Shown here: positions 19,517 to 28,374 of the stretch, in pieces | How positions within the stretch are numbered: the first letter of the stretch is position 1 | Layout of the letters: every line of letters begins with the position of its first letter | Assembly (NCBI RefSeq): GCF_029893585.1 | Contig: NZ_JARXYX010000003.1 | Span: forward strand, 124,001-188,000 | Source of the DNA: Streptomyces sp. LBL | Lineage (GTDB): Bacteria; Actinomycetota; Actinomycetes; Streptomycetales; Streptomycetaceae | Direction of reading: 5' to 3' | DNA: 64,000 nt | The notes under the pieces: model-generated | Seen by the model: the letters and a program-made list of their open reading frames with translations, nothing else | The model's database searches: none | Told to the model about the DNA's origin: nothing | Position numbers and translations under genes: made by a program

Positions 19517-20559
19517 CCGGACACCTCGCGCTGGAAGCGGTCGACCCACGCGTCGTTGTTCTTCACGGCCAGCTTCAGGTCGGGGATGGTGAAGCCGGCC
19601 GCCGCGGGGTCGGCCGCCGCGTCGCCCACCACGGCGGTGATATCTCCGGGGATCTTGGCGTCCTCGTTGACGGGCTTGTCGTGGAAGGTCTCCGCGGCCT
19701 TCTCCTGGACCTTCGCCGACAGCAGGTAGTTGATGAACTTCTCCGCGCCCGCCTTGTTGTGCGCGCCCTTCACCAGCTGCGCCGTGTTGGAGACCACGTA
19801 CCGGCCCTTGTCGAGGGGCGCCCAGGCGATCGGCTTGCCCGCCTTGACCGGGTCGATGGCGAACAGATCGAGCGCCGGGGCCATCTCCACCTCGCCGCGG
19901 TCGAGCAGGCTGACGAGTTCGGTGCTGCGGCTGAAGTACTTCAGTACGTTCGGGGAGTTGGCGGAGAGCTTCTTGAACGCCGTGTCGGTGTCCTCGGGGC
20001 CGGAACCGTAGGTCGCCGCGGTGGCGTAGAGGAAGGGCACTCCGGCGCTGGTCGAGATGTCGGGGACGGCGATCTTGCCCTTGTGCTCGGCCTTCCAGAG
20101 GTCCTTGAGGCCGGGCGCCTTGGGGACCTTGTCGGTGCGGTAGAGCATGCCGAGCAGCTGGTACGTGTACGCGGGTGCGTAGCCGTCCTTGCCCTTGGCG
20201 AAGTCGTGGATCTTCTTGAGGTTGGGGACAGCCGACGGGTCGATTGTGTCGAACAGGCCTTGCTCCTGGCCGCGTTGGGCGAACAGGTCGGAGATCATGG
20301 CGACGTCGACCGTCGGGTTGCTGCGGTTGATCTTGAGCTTGGTGAGCCGCTCGGCGTTGTCGCCGCTCTCGACCTGGACGTCGATGCCGGTCTCCTTCTC
20401 GAACGGCTTGACGATGTTCTTCTCGAACAGGTCGGCGCCGAAGCCGAAGGTGGAGACGGTCAGCTTCTTGGGGTCCTGCTCCCCCGCGGCCGCTCCGGCG
20501 CAGCCGGCCAGCGGGAGGACCAGCAGGGTGGCGGCGGTGGTGGTGGCGAGTCGTCTCAT
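19513..20559 (-). CDS. ABC transporter solute-binding lipoprotein
   Basis: 348 aa. A signal peptide ends in the lipobox LAGC (TLLVLPLAGCAGAAAG), so the mature protein is a membrane-anchored lipoprotein. The fold matches the PotD/iron-binding type of periplasmic proteins (LTVSTFGFGADLFEKNIVKPFEKETGI, ...SNPTVDVAMISDLFA). It is the last component of a PotABCD-like importer and overlaps the ATPase gene before it and the nucleoside hydrolase after it by four bases each. The family usually binds polyamines, thiamine, phosphonates or iron; neighbours here suggest a nucleoside or purine ligand, but this is inference. Confidence 0.9.
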   Translation of the reverse strand: MRRLATTTAATLLVLPLAGCAGAAAGEQDPKKLTVSTFGFGADLFEKNIVKPFEKETGIDVQVESGDNAERLTKLKINRSNPTVDVAMISDLFAQRGQEQGLFDTIDPSAVPNLKKIHDFAKGKDGYAPAYTYQLLGMLYRTDKVPKAPGLKDLWKAEHKGKIAVPDISTSAGVPFLYATAATYGSGPEDTDTAFKKLSANSPNVLKYFSRSTELVSLLDRGEVEMAPALDLFAIDPVKAGKPIAWAPLDKGRYVVSNTAQLVKGAHNKAGAEKFINYLLSAKVQEKAAETFHDKPVNEDAKIPGDITAVVGDAAADPAAAGFTIPDLKLAVKNNDAWVDRFQREVSG

Positions 20560-21635
20560 GAGGTGGGCTGCTCCTGCTTCGTCCGGGGGAGGTCGATGGT
20601 GTGCGCGGCGGGGAGATGGAGACGCACCTGTCGGCCGGTACGCAGCTCGAAGTCGCCGCTGGTGGCCAGGACGGTGCGCCCCTGGGACACGGCGGTGACG
20701 ACGCAGTCGGTGCCGCGGAACCGCACGGCGGTGAGCACGGCGTCGACCGTGGTACCGCCGGGGAGTGTGGGGGATTCGGGGGATTCAGGGGATTCGGGGG
20801 TGAACACCTCGACGTGCTCCGGCCGGATGGTGACCGTACGTCCGTCCGGCAGCTCGACGAAGTTCTCGTAACCGAGGAATTCGGCGACGAAGCGGTTGGC
20901 GGGGGTGCCGAACACCTCGCGCGGGGCACCCTGTTGGGCGACCGTGCCCTGATCGAGGATGACCATGTTGTCGGCGAGTTCCAGGGCCTCCTCTTGATCG
21001 TGGGTGACCAGGATCGCGGTGATCCCGGTCTCCTTCTGGATACGGGCGAGTTCCTGGCGCATCTGGATGCGCAGCCGCGCGTCGAGGTTGGACAGGGGCT
21101 CGTCGAGGAGGAGTACCGAGGGGCGTACGGCGATGGCGCGGGCCAGCGCGATGCGCTGCTGCTGGCCGCCGGACAGTTGCTTGGGTTTGCGGCCGGCGAG
21201 GTGGGACAGGCCGACCAGCTCCAGCGCCTCGCCCGTCCGGGTGCGCAGCTCGCCGTCCGCAATGCCCCGCATCCTCAGTCCGAAGGCGACGTTCTTCTCC
21301 ACGGTCAGGTGCGGGAACAGCGCGTACGACTGGAAGACCATGCCGATGTTGCGGCGCTCCGGGGGAAGCCTGGTGGCGTCCTCGCCCTCCAGCAGAATGC
21401 GGCCCGCGGTGGGCTCCAGGAATCCGGCGATCATGCGCAGGGTGGTGGTCTTGCCGCAGCCGCTGGGGCCGAGCAGCGCGGTGAACTCCCCGCGGCGTAC
21501 GGTCAGATCGAGCTCCCGTACCGCTGCCGTGCCCGCGAACTCCCGGGATACGGCGTCGAGTTGAACCACTGGCGTCATCGTCGCGTTCCTGTCTTTTTCC
21601 TGCCGTTGGGTACTGTCGTTGCGTTCTGCGCTCAT
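20556..21635 (-). CDS. ABC importer ATPase (PotA-like)
   Basis: 359 aa. Walker A GPSGCGKTT, Q-loop MVFQSYALFPHLTVEKNVAF, signature LSGGQQQRIALARA, Walker B VLLLDEPLSNLD and the H-loop VTHDQEEAL are all intact; the C-terminal 90 residues form a TOBE-type regulatory domain (TIRPEHVEVF). The start at 21635 overlaps the permease stop (ATGA); an alternative ATG at 21578 (MTPVVQLDAVSREF) better matches family N-termini, so the first 19 residues are doubtful. A short ESPESPESPE repeat lies in the linker before TOBE. Confidence 0.92.
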   Translation of the reverse strand: MSAERNDSTQRQEKDRNATMTPVVQLDAVSREFAGTAAVRELDLTVRRGEFTALLGPSGCGKTTTLRMIAGFLEPTAGRILLEGEDATRLPPERRNIGMVFQSYALFPHLTVEKNVAFGLRMRGIADGELRTRTGEALELVGLSHLAGRKPKQLSGGQQQRIALARAIAVRPSVLLLDEPLSNLDARLRIQMRQELARIQKETGITAILVTHDQEEALELADNMVILDQGTVAQQGAPREVFGTPANRFVAEFLGYENFVELPDGRTVTIRPEHVEVFTPESPESPESPTLPGGTTVDAVLTAVRFRGTDCVVTAVSQGRTVLATSGDFELRTGRQVRLHLPAAHTIDLPRTKQEQPTS

Positions 21636-22420
21636 CGGCTGAAGACCTTGTTGAATCCGACGAGGCGCTCCGTCAGCAGGGCCGCGCCGACCGTGGCGGC
21701 GAGCAGCAGGGTGCTCACCGCGGCCACCATGGGGTCGTAGGAGAACTGGACGTAGTTGAGCATCTCGACGGGCAGCGTGGAGATCCCGGGCCCCTTGAGC
21801 AGCAGTGACAGCGGGACGTTGTTGAAGGAGGTCAGGAAGGACAGCACTCCGGCCGATATGATGCCCGGCGCCATCACCGGCAGCGTGATCGCGAAGAACG
21901 TCCGCAGGGGTCCGGCGCCGAGGCCCCTGGCGGCCTCTTCCAGCGCGGGGTCCGACAGGGCGAGCGAGGCGCCCGTGACGCGTACCGCGTAGGGCAGCAG
22001 CAGGACGGTGTGGCCGATCAGCAGCGCGCCGAGTGCGGTGATCCGCATGGTCACCATGAGCTGCTGGAAGAGCGCGAAGCCCACCACCAGTTCCGGGACG
22101 ATCGCGGGTGAGAGGAAGAGCGTCTCGACCGCCTTGTGGCCGCGGAACGTGTGGCGGTGCACGGCCAGGGCCACGGGGATGCCCAGTACCAGCGCGAACA
22201 GCGTCGCCGCCGCGGCCACCAGCAGACTGGTCACCAGGCCCTGCTGGAAGGAGCCGTTGGACAGCGCCTGGTCGAACCAGCGCAGCGAGAAGCCGGGCGG
22301 CGGGAACTCGACGGTGTCACCGGAGGAGAACCCGATGGCGACGACCAGGAGGATGGGCCCGAGCAGGAAGACCATGGCGAGGGCGGACAGCAGGGAGAGA
22401 ACGGGGCGTCGGCGTATCAC
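21632..22420 (-). CDS. ABC importer permease, PotC-like
   Basis: 262 aa with about six membrane helices and the EAA-loop typical of binding-protein-dependent permeases (LEEAARGLGAGPLRTFFAITLPVMAPGI). It overlaps the preceding permease and the following ATPase by four bases each, so the importer is translated as a coupled unit. Together with the first permease it forms the transmembrane channel. Confidence 0.92.
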   Translation of the reverse strand: MIRRRPVLSLLSALAMVFLLGPILLVVAIGFSSGDTVEFPPPGFSLRWFDQALSNGSFQQGLVTSLLVAAAATLFALVLGIPVALAVHRHTFRGHKAVETLFLSPAIVPELVVGFALFQQLMVTMRITALGALLIGHTVLLLPYAVRVTGASLALSDPALEEAARGLGAGPLRTFFAITLPVMAPGIISAGVLSFLTSFNNVPLSLLLKGPGISTLPVEMLNYVQFSYDPMVAAVSTLLLAATVGAALLTERLVGFNKVFSR

Positions 22421-23247
22421 GAGGTGGCCACCTTCGCCGATATCCTGCCCGAGGCCCAGCCGACCGCGAGCACCAGTACGGTCATGATCAGTGCGACGGC
22501 GCTGGCCCCGCCCCAGTCCAGCTTCACGTTCGCGTAGTCGTAGAGCAGCGTCGCCAGCGTGCGGTTGCGGGAGCCGCCGAGCAGCAGCGGTGTGGTGAAG
22601 GCGGTGACCGCTCCGGCGAACACCAGGGTCGCTCCCACCAGGACGCCGGGCAGGGCGAGTGGCAGCACGATCTGCCGGAAGGCCCGGCCGGGGCTCGCGC
22701 CGAGGCCGCGCGCGGCGTCCTCGAGGCTGGGGTCGATGTGCGACAGAGAGCTGTACGAGGTGAGGATCATCAGCGGCATGAACAGCTGGGTGAGGCCGGC
22801 GACCAGGGCGAACTCCGTGTAGAGGAGCTCAGGCGGACGGTCGGTGAGTCCGGTCGCCAGGACGGCATCGCTGATGAGGCCGTTGCGGCCGAGGATGACC
22901 AGCCAGGAGAAGGTCCGCACGACGGTGCTGAGCAGCAGCGGGAAGACTGCGAGCGCGAGCAGCAGACCCTGGCGGCTCTTGGGAGCACGGGCGATGAGAC
23001 AGGCCGTCGGGAAGCCGAAGACCAGACAGACAAGCGTGACGGTGACGGCCACGCGGACGGTCCGGGCGAGCACGCCCAGCACGTAGCTGTCGGTGAGCAT
23101 GGTGCCCAGCTTGCCGAGCACGTCGGGGTGGTCGGCGGCAGGCGGCGCGAAGAGCGTCACGACGAAGGGAAACGCGAAGCCGAAGGCCAGCAGAGTCAGG
23201 CCGGGCGCGAGCAGCAGCCCCAAGGTGGCCTTCCGGGACACAGCCAC
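22417..23247 (-). CDS. ABC importer permease, PotB-like
   Basis: 276 aa with about six membrane helices and an EAA motif (LEDAARGLGASPGRAFRQIVLPLALPGV). First gene of the minus-strand operon permease-permease-ATPase-binding protein-nucleoside hydrolase, with adenine deaminase beyond. Its promoter region holds three LacI-type operator sites shared with the divergent regulator. Confidence 0.92.
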   Translation of the reverse strand: MAVSRKATLGLLLAPGLTLLAFGFAFPFVVTLFAPPAADHPDVLGKLGTMLTDSYVLGVLARTVRVAVTVTLVCLVFGFPTACLIARAPKSRQGLLLALAVFPLLLSTVVRTFSWLVILGRNGLISDAVLATGLTDRPPELLYTEFALVAGLTQLFMPLMILTSYSSLSHIDPSLEDAARGLGASPGRAFRQIVLPLALPGVLVGATLVFAGAVTAFTTPLLLGGSRNRTLATLLYDYANVKLDWGGASAVALIMTVLVLAVGWASGRISAKVATS

Positions 23248-23268
23248 ACCTCCTTTCAGAGATTCCTA

Positions 23269-23304
23269 CAACCGGTTGCTGCAACCGGTTGCAGCAACCG
23301 GTCG
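23269..23304. promoter_or_regulatory. Three LacI-type operator half-palindromes spaced 13 bases
   Basis: CAACCGGTTG at 23269-23278 and 23282-23291, and CAACCGGTCG at 23295-23304: three copies with an exact 13-base period in the 137-base gap between the importer operon and the divergent LacI-family gene. CAACCGGTTG is a perfect palindrome with the central CG typical of LacI/GalR operators. Probable binding site of the adjacent regulator for both promoters. Confidence 0.85.
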
Positions 23305-23384
23305 ACGTGGACAATACTTTCGTCCGGATCCGGGCGTCAACGCGCTCATGTAAAGATCCCGTTACGCACACACTGGGGGGCGAG

Positions 23385-24401
23385 ATGGTGACGCTGGCCG
23401 ACGTCGCACGCGCGGCGGGGGTGTCCAAGGCGACCGCGTCACGTGCGCTGAGCAGGCCCGACATGGTCGCGGCGGACACGCGCGAGCGGGTCCTGGCCGC
23501 CGCCGGGAGCATGGGTTTCGAGTTCAACGCGAGCGCCCGGGCGCTGACCACCGGCCGGACGAACCTGATCGGCGTACTGGTCCCGAGCCTCGCCAACCCC
23601 TACTTCGCCCCGATCGTGACCGGCGTGCAGCGCGCACTGTCCCAGCACGGCGACAACATCCTGCTCGCCGTCTCCGAGGGTTCCCAGAGCAGTGAACACG
23701 AGCTGGCGGGGAAGCTCGCCGCACGCGTCGACGGACTGGTCTTCATAGCGCCGGTGAGCCCGGACTCGGCGATCAGGGGGTTCATGTCGAAGCTGCCGGT
23801 CGTCACCGTGGACCGCACCGTGCCCGCGGTGCCCGGCGTCCTGATCGACACCCCTGGCGGTGTCGCGGACATCGTCACGCACCTGGCAGGACTCGGTCAC
23901 CGGGCCATGGCCTACGTGGGCGGCCCGGAGGGCTCATGGATGGCCGAGCGGCGTCACCACGCGGTCGAGAAGGCCGCCCGCCTCAGCGGTGTCGACCTCA
24001 CCGTGCTCGGTCCCGTCGCCCCACGGATCGATGCGGGGCTGGCCGTCGCCCAGCAGATCGCCGCGGAACGGAACGTCCCGGCGGTGGTGGCCTACAGCAG
24101 TTACCTGCTGCTCGGCCTGCATCTGGGGCTGCGCGACGCCGGTGTACGGGTCCCCGAGGACGTCAGCCTGGCCGCGTCGGACGACCTGACCGCGATCGGC
24201 ACGAACCGGCCCGACACCACGGCGCTACGGGTCCCGCTCGAAGAGGCGGGCATGGCGGCGGTCCGCCTGCTCCAGGAGGCGAACCCTCCCAAGCGGGCCC
24301 GACGGCTGCGCATCGCCACCGAGTTGATCGTCGGCGGCTCCACGGCTCGCGCCACCGGCCCGAAGTCCCGGGTGGGGAGACAGGTGGGAGGTCCGCGGTG
24401 A
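23385..24401 (+). CDS. LacI/GalR-family transcriptional regulator
   Basis: 338 aa from the ATG at 23385 (GGGGGGCGAG just upstream). N-terminal helix-turn-helix and hinge (TLADVARAAGVSKATASRAL, then GFEFNASARALTTGRTNLIG), then a periplasmic-binding-like ligand domain (VLVPSLANPYFAPIVTGVQ, VTHLAGLGHRAMAYVGGPEG, SLAASDDLTAIG). It most likely represses the divergent importer/nucleoside-hydrolase/adenine-deaminase genes through the three CAACCGGTTG sites, responding to a sugar or nucleoside. Ligand unknown. Confidence 0.93.
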   Translation: MVTLADVARAAGVSKATASRALSRPDMVAADTRERVLAAAGSMGFEFNASARALTTGRTNLIGVLVPSLANPYFAPIVTGVQRALSQHGDNILLAVSEGSQSSEHELAGKLAARVDGLVFIAPVSPDSAIRGFMSKLPVVTVDRTVPAVPGVLIDTPGGVADIVTHLAGLGHRAMAYVGGPEGSWMAERRHHAVEKAARLSGVDLTVLGPVAPRIDAGLAVAQQIAAERNVPAVVAYSSYLLLGLHLGLRDAGVRVPEDVSLAASDDLTAIGTNRPDTTALRVPLEEAGMAAVRLLQEANPPKRARRLRIATELIVGGSTARATGPKSRVGRQVGGPR

Positions 24402-24480
24402 AGGACCGCGACCACCCCCGTCGATTCCCCGGCACGGAAAATGTTCGCCAGACAGGTCAGCGCTCTGCTTGGCTCGCCCC

Positions 24481-24906
24481 ATGAATGATCTCCACATCCG
24501 CTGCGCCACCCTTTCGGACATCGACACCGTGCTGCGGTTCTGGCGCGAAGCCGCGGAGGGAACGAGCATCAGCGACGACCACGACGGAGTGGCCCGACTC
24601 ATCACGACAGACCCCGAAGCCCTGCTCCTCGCAGAGCGCGACGGCCTTCTCACGGGGACCGTGATAGCCGGCTTCGACGGATGGCGATGCTGCGCCTACC
24701 GGCTGGCCGTACACCCGGACTCGCGTCGGCAGGGCATCGCCACCGCCCTGTTGGAAGCGGCAGAACAACGATTCGCCGCCTTGGGCGGGCGACGCGTCGA
24801 CGCCATGGTCCTGGAAGCCAACGAACAGGCCCACCACACGTGGGCCGCCGCCGGCTACCAGCGCGAGGACCACTGGCGGCGCTGGGTCAAGCCGCTCGCC
24901 GAGTAG
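24481..24906 (+). CDS. GNAT-family N-acetyltransferase
   Basis: 141 aa. The acetyl-CoA binding loop reads VHPDSRRQGIATALLEAAEQ (motif A, R/Q-x-x-G-x-A), preceded by a beta-bulge segment CAYRLAV. ATG at 24481; a TTG 12 bases upstream is possible. It stands alone between the LacI regulator and the CNNM genes. Substrate unknown; free amino acids or small amines are common for this size. Confidence 0.87.
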   Translation: MNDLHIRCATLSDIDTVLRFWREAAEGTSISDDHDGVARLITTDPEALLLAERDGLLTGTVIAGFDGWRCCAYRLAVHPDSRRQGIATALLEAAEQRFAALGGRRVDAMVLEANEQAHHTWAAAGYQREDHWRRWVKPLAE

Positions 24907-25073
24907 CGCGCGGACCGCCGGACATACACCTTTGCCCATCCTTTACCCTTGGAGGGTCACTCAGTCCTCCATGAAAGGTGTGAGCGTCCGCCCATGGGCG
25001 AGCCTCCCAGTACCAGCACGCGACATCGCGCGATCCTCCCCGCCCTGTCCGATCATGGGACGGAGGTGAACCG

Positions 25074-26408
25074 ATGACCGAAGTGCTCCTCCTGCTGGTG
25101 GCGATCCTGCTCTCGCTCGCCTGTGGCGCCTTCGTCGCCGCGGAGTTCTCGCTGACCACCGTCGACCGCGGCCACCTGGAACGCGCGGTGGAGCGCGGCG
25201 AGCGGGGTGCGGCCGGGGCCCTCAAAGCCGTACGGAACCTGACCTTCCAGCTCTCCGGCGCGCAACTCGGCATCACGGTCACCAACCTGGTGGTCGGCAT
25301 GCTCGCCGAGCCGTCGATCGCCGTGCTCATCGCGGGTCCGCTGGAAGCGGCCGGTATCTCGCCCTCCACGGCGAGCTCACTGGCACTGGTCCTGGGTACG
25401 GCCCTGTCGACCGTGTTCCTGATGGTCGTCGGCGAGCTGGTGCCCAAGAACTGGGCGATCTCCTCGCCGCTGGCCGTGGCCAAGCGGGTGGGCAACGCGC
25501 AGCGCTGGTTCAGCGCCGCCTTCCGCCCGTTCATCACCCACCTCAACAACACCGCCAACCGTGTCGTACGACTGTTCGGTCTGGAGCCCGCCGAGGAGCT
25601 GGCCTCCGCGCGCGGACCCCAGGAGCTGGCCGCGCTGGCCCGGCACTCCGCCCGGGAGGGCGCCCTGGAGCCGGACACCGCCGAACTGTTCGTGCGGACG
25701 CTCAACCTGGCCGACCTGACCGCCGAGAACGTGATGACCCCGCGCGTGCAGGTCATCGCTCTCGACGTCCAGGCGACCTGCCAGGACGTGGCGAACGCGA
25801 CCCGGGCGACGGGCCTGTCCCGGTTCCCGGTCTACCGCGGCAACCTCGACTCGGTCGTGGGCACCGCGCACGTCAAGGACATCCTGGCGATACCCTCCGA
25901 GCGCCGGGCCCGGGTCCGGGTCGCCGAGCTGATGCGCGAACCGCTGTTGGTCCCGGAGTCGCTCACCGTCGACCGGCTGCTGGACCGGCTGTCCGGCAAG
26001 CGGACGATGGCCGTCGTCATCGACGAGTACGGCGGCACGGCGGGTGTGGCCACGCTGGAGGACATCGTCGAGGAGGTCGTCGGCGAGGTGCGGGACGAGC
26101 ACGACCCGCACGAGACGCCCGACCTGGCCCCGGCCGGCAGCGACGACGAGGGCCGCACCCTCTACTCCGCCGACGGCTCCGCCCGCACCGACCAGCTCGC
26201 TCGCGTCGGCCTGAGGGCGCCCGAGGGGCCGTACGAGACTCTGGCCGGCCTCGTCGCGACCGAGCTCGGCCGGATACCCGCCGTCGGTGACCGGGTCGAG
26301 GTCACGGGCTGGCGGCTGGACGTGGTCGACGCGTCGGGCCGGCGGGCCGCACGGCTGCTGCTGCACGCGCCGCCGCAGGAGGACAGGACGGAGGTGGAGG
26401 GCGCGTGA
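25074..26408 (+). CDS. CNNM/CorC-type membrane protein with CBS pair (hemolysin-like)
   Basis: 444 aa. An N-terminal CNNM (DUF21) domain with about four membrane segments (LLLLVAILLSLACGAFVAAEFSLTTV; GAQLGITVTNLVVGMLAEP; VFLMVVGELVPKNWAI), two CBS domains (VMTPRVQVIALDVQ...; VAELMREPLLVPESLTV...), and a C-terminal CorC_HlyC domain (YSADGSARTDQL...). Such proteins act in magnesium or cobalt efflux and are often misnamed hemolysins. ATG at 25074 follows GGAGGTGA. It overlaps a paralogue by four bases. Confidence 0.92.
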   Translation: MTEVLLLLVAILLSLACGAFVAAEFSLTTVDRGHLERAVERGERGAAGALKAVRNLTFQLSGAQLGITVTNLVVGMLAEPSIAVLIAGPLEAAGISPSTASSLALVLGTALSTVFLMVVGELVPKNWAISSPLAVAKRVGNAQRWFSAAFRPFITHLNNTANRVVRLFGLEPAEELASARGPQELAALARHSAREGALEPDTAELFVRTLNLADLTAENVMTPRVQVIALDVQATCQDVANATRATGLSRFPVYRGNLDSVVGTAHVKDILAIPSERRARVRVAELMREPLLVPESLTVDRLLDRLSGKRTMAVVIDEYGGTAGVATLEDIVEEVVGEVRDEHDPHETPDLAPAGSDDEGRTLYSADGSARTDQLARVGLRAPEGPYETLAGLVATELGRIPAVGDRVEVTGWRLDVVDASGRRAARLLLHAPPQEDRTEVEGA

Positions 26409-27418
26409 CCGCCGTCCAGTTGTTGATCGGTCTGGCGACCCTGGTCGCCAACGCCTTCTTCGTGGGCGCCGAGTTCGCGCTGATCTCGGTGCGCCGCAGC
26501 CAGATCGAGCCGTATGCCGAGGAGGGCGACCGGCGCGCGAAGAGCGTGCTGTGGGGTCTGCAGCATGTGTCCGCGCTGATGGCGGCCGCACAGCTCGGCA
26601 TCACGCTGTGCACGCTGGTGCTGGGTGTGGTCGCGGAACCCGCGATCGCACATCTGCTGCAGCCGGTGTTCCACGCGGTCGGGGTGCCCGAGAGCGCCGG
26701 TCACGTGGTCTCCTTCGTGATCGCGCTGAGCTTGGCGACCTATCTGCACATGCTTCTCGGCGAGATGGTGCCGAAGAACATCGCGCTCGCGGAGCCGGTG
26801 CGCAGCGCGTTGCTGCTCGGGCCGCCACTGGTGGCCCTGTCCCGTGCGCTGCGCCCGGTGATCTTCACCGTCAACGCGTTCGCGAACGCCCTGCTGAAGC
26901 TGCTCGGGGTCGAGACCAGGGACGAGATCGCGGCCACGTTCTCGGACGCCGAGCTGGTCCGGATCGTGCGGGACTCCGGCAAGGCGGGCCTGATCGACGA
27001 CCGTGCGCAGGAGCGGCTGCGGGACGCGCTGGAACTGGGGCGCCGGCCGGTGCGGGACGTGGTGCTGCCGCTGGACCAGGTCGCCTACGTGTCCCTCGGT
27101 GCCACCCCCGAGCAGCTGGAGGTGCTGTCGGCGGAGACCGGCTACTCCCGCTTCCCCGTGGTGGACGAAGGGCGGCGGATCATCGGCTATCTGCACGTCA
27201 AGGACGCGCTGGACAAGACGCCGCGGGATCTGCCGTTCCAGCTGCGGGACATGCGGGCGATCGCCCGGGTGCGGGAGAGCACGCCGCTGGACGACGTGCT
27301 CACGGCGATGCGGGGCAGCCGGACGCATCTGGCCGCCGTGCTGGGGGCCGACGGTCGGCTCACGGGGCTGGTGACCATGGAGGACGTACTGCGGGAACTG
27401 TTCGGTCAGCGAGCGTAG
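26405..27418 (+). CDS. CNNM-domain membrane protein with CBS pair, second copy
   Basis: 337 aa with a GTG start in the GTGA overlap with the preceding paralogue. It has the CNNM domain (LIGLATLVANAFFVGAEFALISV; AAQLGITLCTLVLGVVAEPAI; MLLGEMVPKNIAL) and two CBS motifs (DVVLPLDQVAYVSL...; LRDMRAIARVRESTPL...), but ends after the CBS pair and lacks the CorC_HlyC domain. Paired long and short CNNM genes are common in actinobacteria, and they may form a heteromeric transporter. Confidence 0.92.
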   Translation: MTAVQLLIGLATLVANAFFVGAEFALISVRRSQIEPYAEEGDRRAKSVLWGLQHVSALMAAAQLGITLCTLVLGVVAEPAIAHLLQPVFHAVGVPESAGHVVSFVIALSLATYLHMLLGEMVPKNIALAEPVRSALLLGPPLVALSRALRPVIFTVNAFANALLKLLGVETRDEIAATFSDAELVRIVRDSGKAGLIDDRAQERLRDALELGRRPVRDVVLPLDQVAYVSLGATPEQLEVLSAETGYSRFPVVDEGRRIIGYLHVKDALDKTPRDLPFQLRDMRAIARVRESTPLDDVLTAMRGSRTHLAAVLGADGRLTGLVTMEDVLRELFGQRA

Positions 27419-27484
27419 GGGTGCACGGTGGTGCCCGGGCCGACCGACCGGCGGGTATGGGCCCGGGTTACCATCACAGACGCC

Positions 27485-28267
27485 ATGCACACGAACCCCA
27501 CTCACACCAGCCTGGTCGCGGTCGGCGACTCCTTCACCGAGGGCATGTCGGACCTGCTGCCGGACGGCACCTACCGGGGCTGGGCCGACCTGCTCGCCGG
27601 GCGGATGGCGGCCCACTTCCCCGGCTTCCAGTACGCGAACCTCGCGGTGCGCGGCAAGCTGATCGGGCAGATCGTCGCCGAGCAGGTGGACGTGGCGGCA
27701 GCCATGCGGGCCGACGTGGTCACGCTGGTCGGCGGACTCAACGACACCCTGCGGCCCAAGTGCGACATGGGTCGGGTCCGCGCTCTCCTGACGGAGGCCG
27801 TGGAACGGCTCGCCCCGTCCTGCGCACAGCTGGTGCTGATGCGCAGCCCCGGCCGCCAGGGGCCGGTCCTGGAGCGGTTCCGGCCGCGCATGGAGGAACT
27901 CTTCGTCTGTATCGACGAGCTCGCCGCGAAGCACGACGCGCTCGTCGTCGACCTGTACGGGGCGCCGTCGCTCGGCGACCCGCGCCTGTGGGACGTCGAC
28001 CGGCTGCATCTGACGGCCGAGGGACACCGGCGGGTCGCGGAGGCGGTCTGGCAGGGGCTCGGGTACGAGCCCGAGGACACCGAGTGGCGCACCCCGCTGC
28101 CCCTCACACCGCCGCCGGGCTGGGCCGCGCGCCGGGTCGCCGACGCCCGCTTCGCCCGGCAGCACCTGCTGCCGTGGGTCGGCCGCCGGCTGACCGGCCG
28201 CTCGTCGGGCGACGGGCTGCCGCCGAAGCGCCCCGACCTGCTGCCGTACCGGCGGCCCTCGGGGTAA
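27485..28267 (+). CDS. SGNH/GDSL-family hydrolase
   Basis: 260 aa from the ATG at 27485 (MHTNPTHTS). SGNH blocks are visible: GDSFTEG (nucleophile serine), the block II glycine in VRGKLIG, GGLNDTL (asparagine), and DVDRLHLT (catalytic Asp/His). No signal peptide, so a cytoplasmic esterase is likely. A TACCAT hexamer ten bases before the ATG may be a -10 box, which would give a very short leader. Substrate not evident. Confidence 0.9.
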   Translation: MHTNPTHTSLVAVGDSFTEGMSDLLPDGTYRGWADLLAGRMAAHFPGFQYANLAVRGKLIGQIVAEQVDVAAAMRADVVTLVGGLNDTLRPKCDMGRVRALLTEAVERLAPSCAQLVLMRSPGRQGPVLERFRPRMEELFVCIDELAAKHDALVVDLYGAPSLGDPRLWDVDRLHLTAEGHRRVAEAVWQGLGYEPEDTEWRTPLPLTPPPGWAARRVADARFARQHLLPWVGRRLTGRSSGDGLPPKRPDLLPYRRPSG

Positions 28268-28360
28268 CCGTCATGACCACCCGGGTGATCAATGTCAGGG
28301 GCCGGATCCTCGTAGGTTCCGACGAACACACCCACGGCGCCGGCCTGCGGGAACCGCCAG

Positions 28361-28366
28361 TAGAAT
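28361..28366 (+). promoter_or_regulatory. Probable -10 box of a leaderless purB promoter
   Basis: TAGAAT at 28361-28366 lies eight bases before the GTG start of purB, and no ribosome binding site is present. That spacing would place transcription initiation at the start codon, giving a leaderless mRNA. The -35 region is not obvious. Confidence 0.5.
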
Positions 28367-28374
28367 CCGTACAC

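Noticed and set aside
18506..21262. 918-codon minus-strand frame spanning binding protein, ATPase and nucleoside hydrolase
   Set aside because: Only its last 336 codons (the nucleoside hydrolase) are real; the rest is out-of-frame translation of the binding-protein and ATPase genes.
25074..27418. Hemolysin function for the two CNNM proteins
   Set aside because: The name comes from a historical misannotation; the domains indicate divalent-metal transport or sensing.
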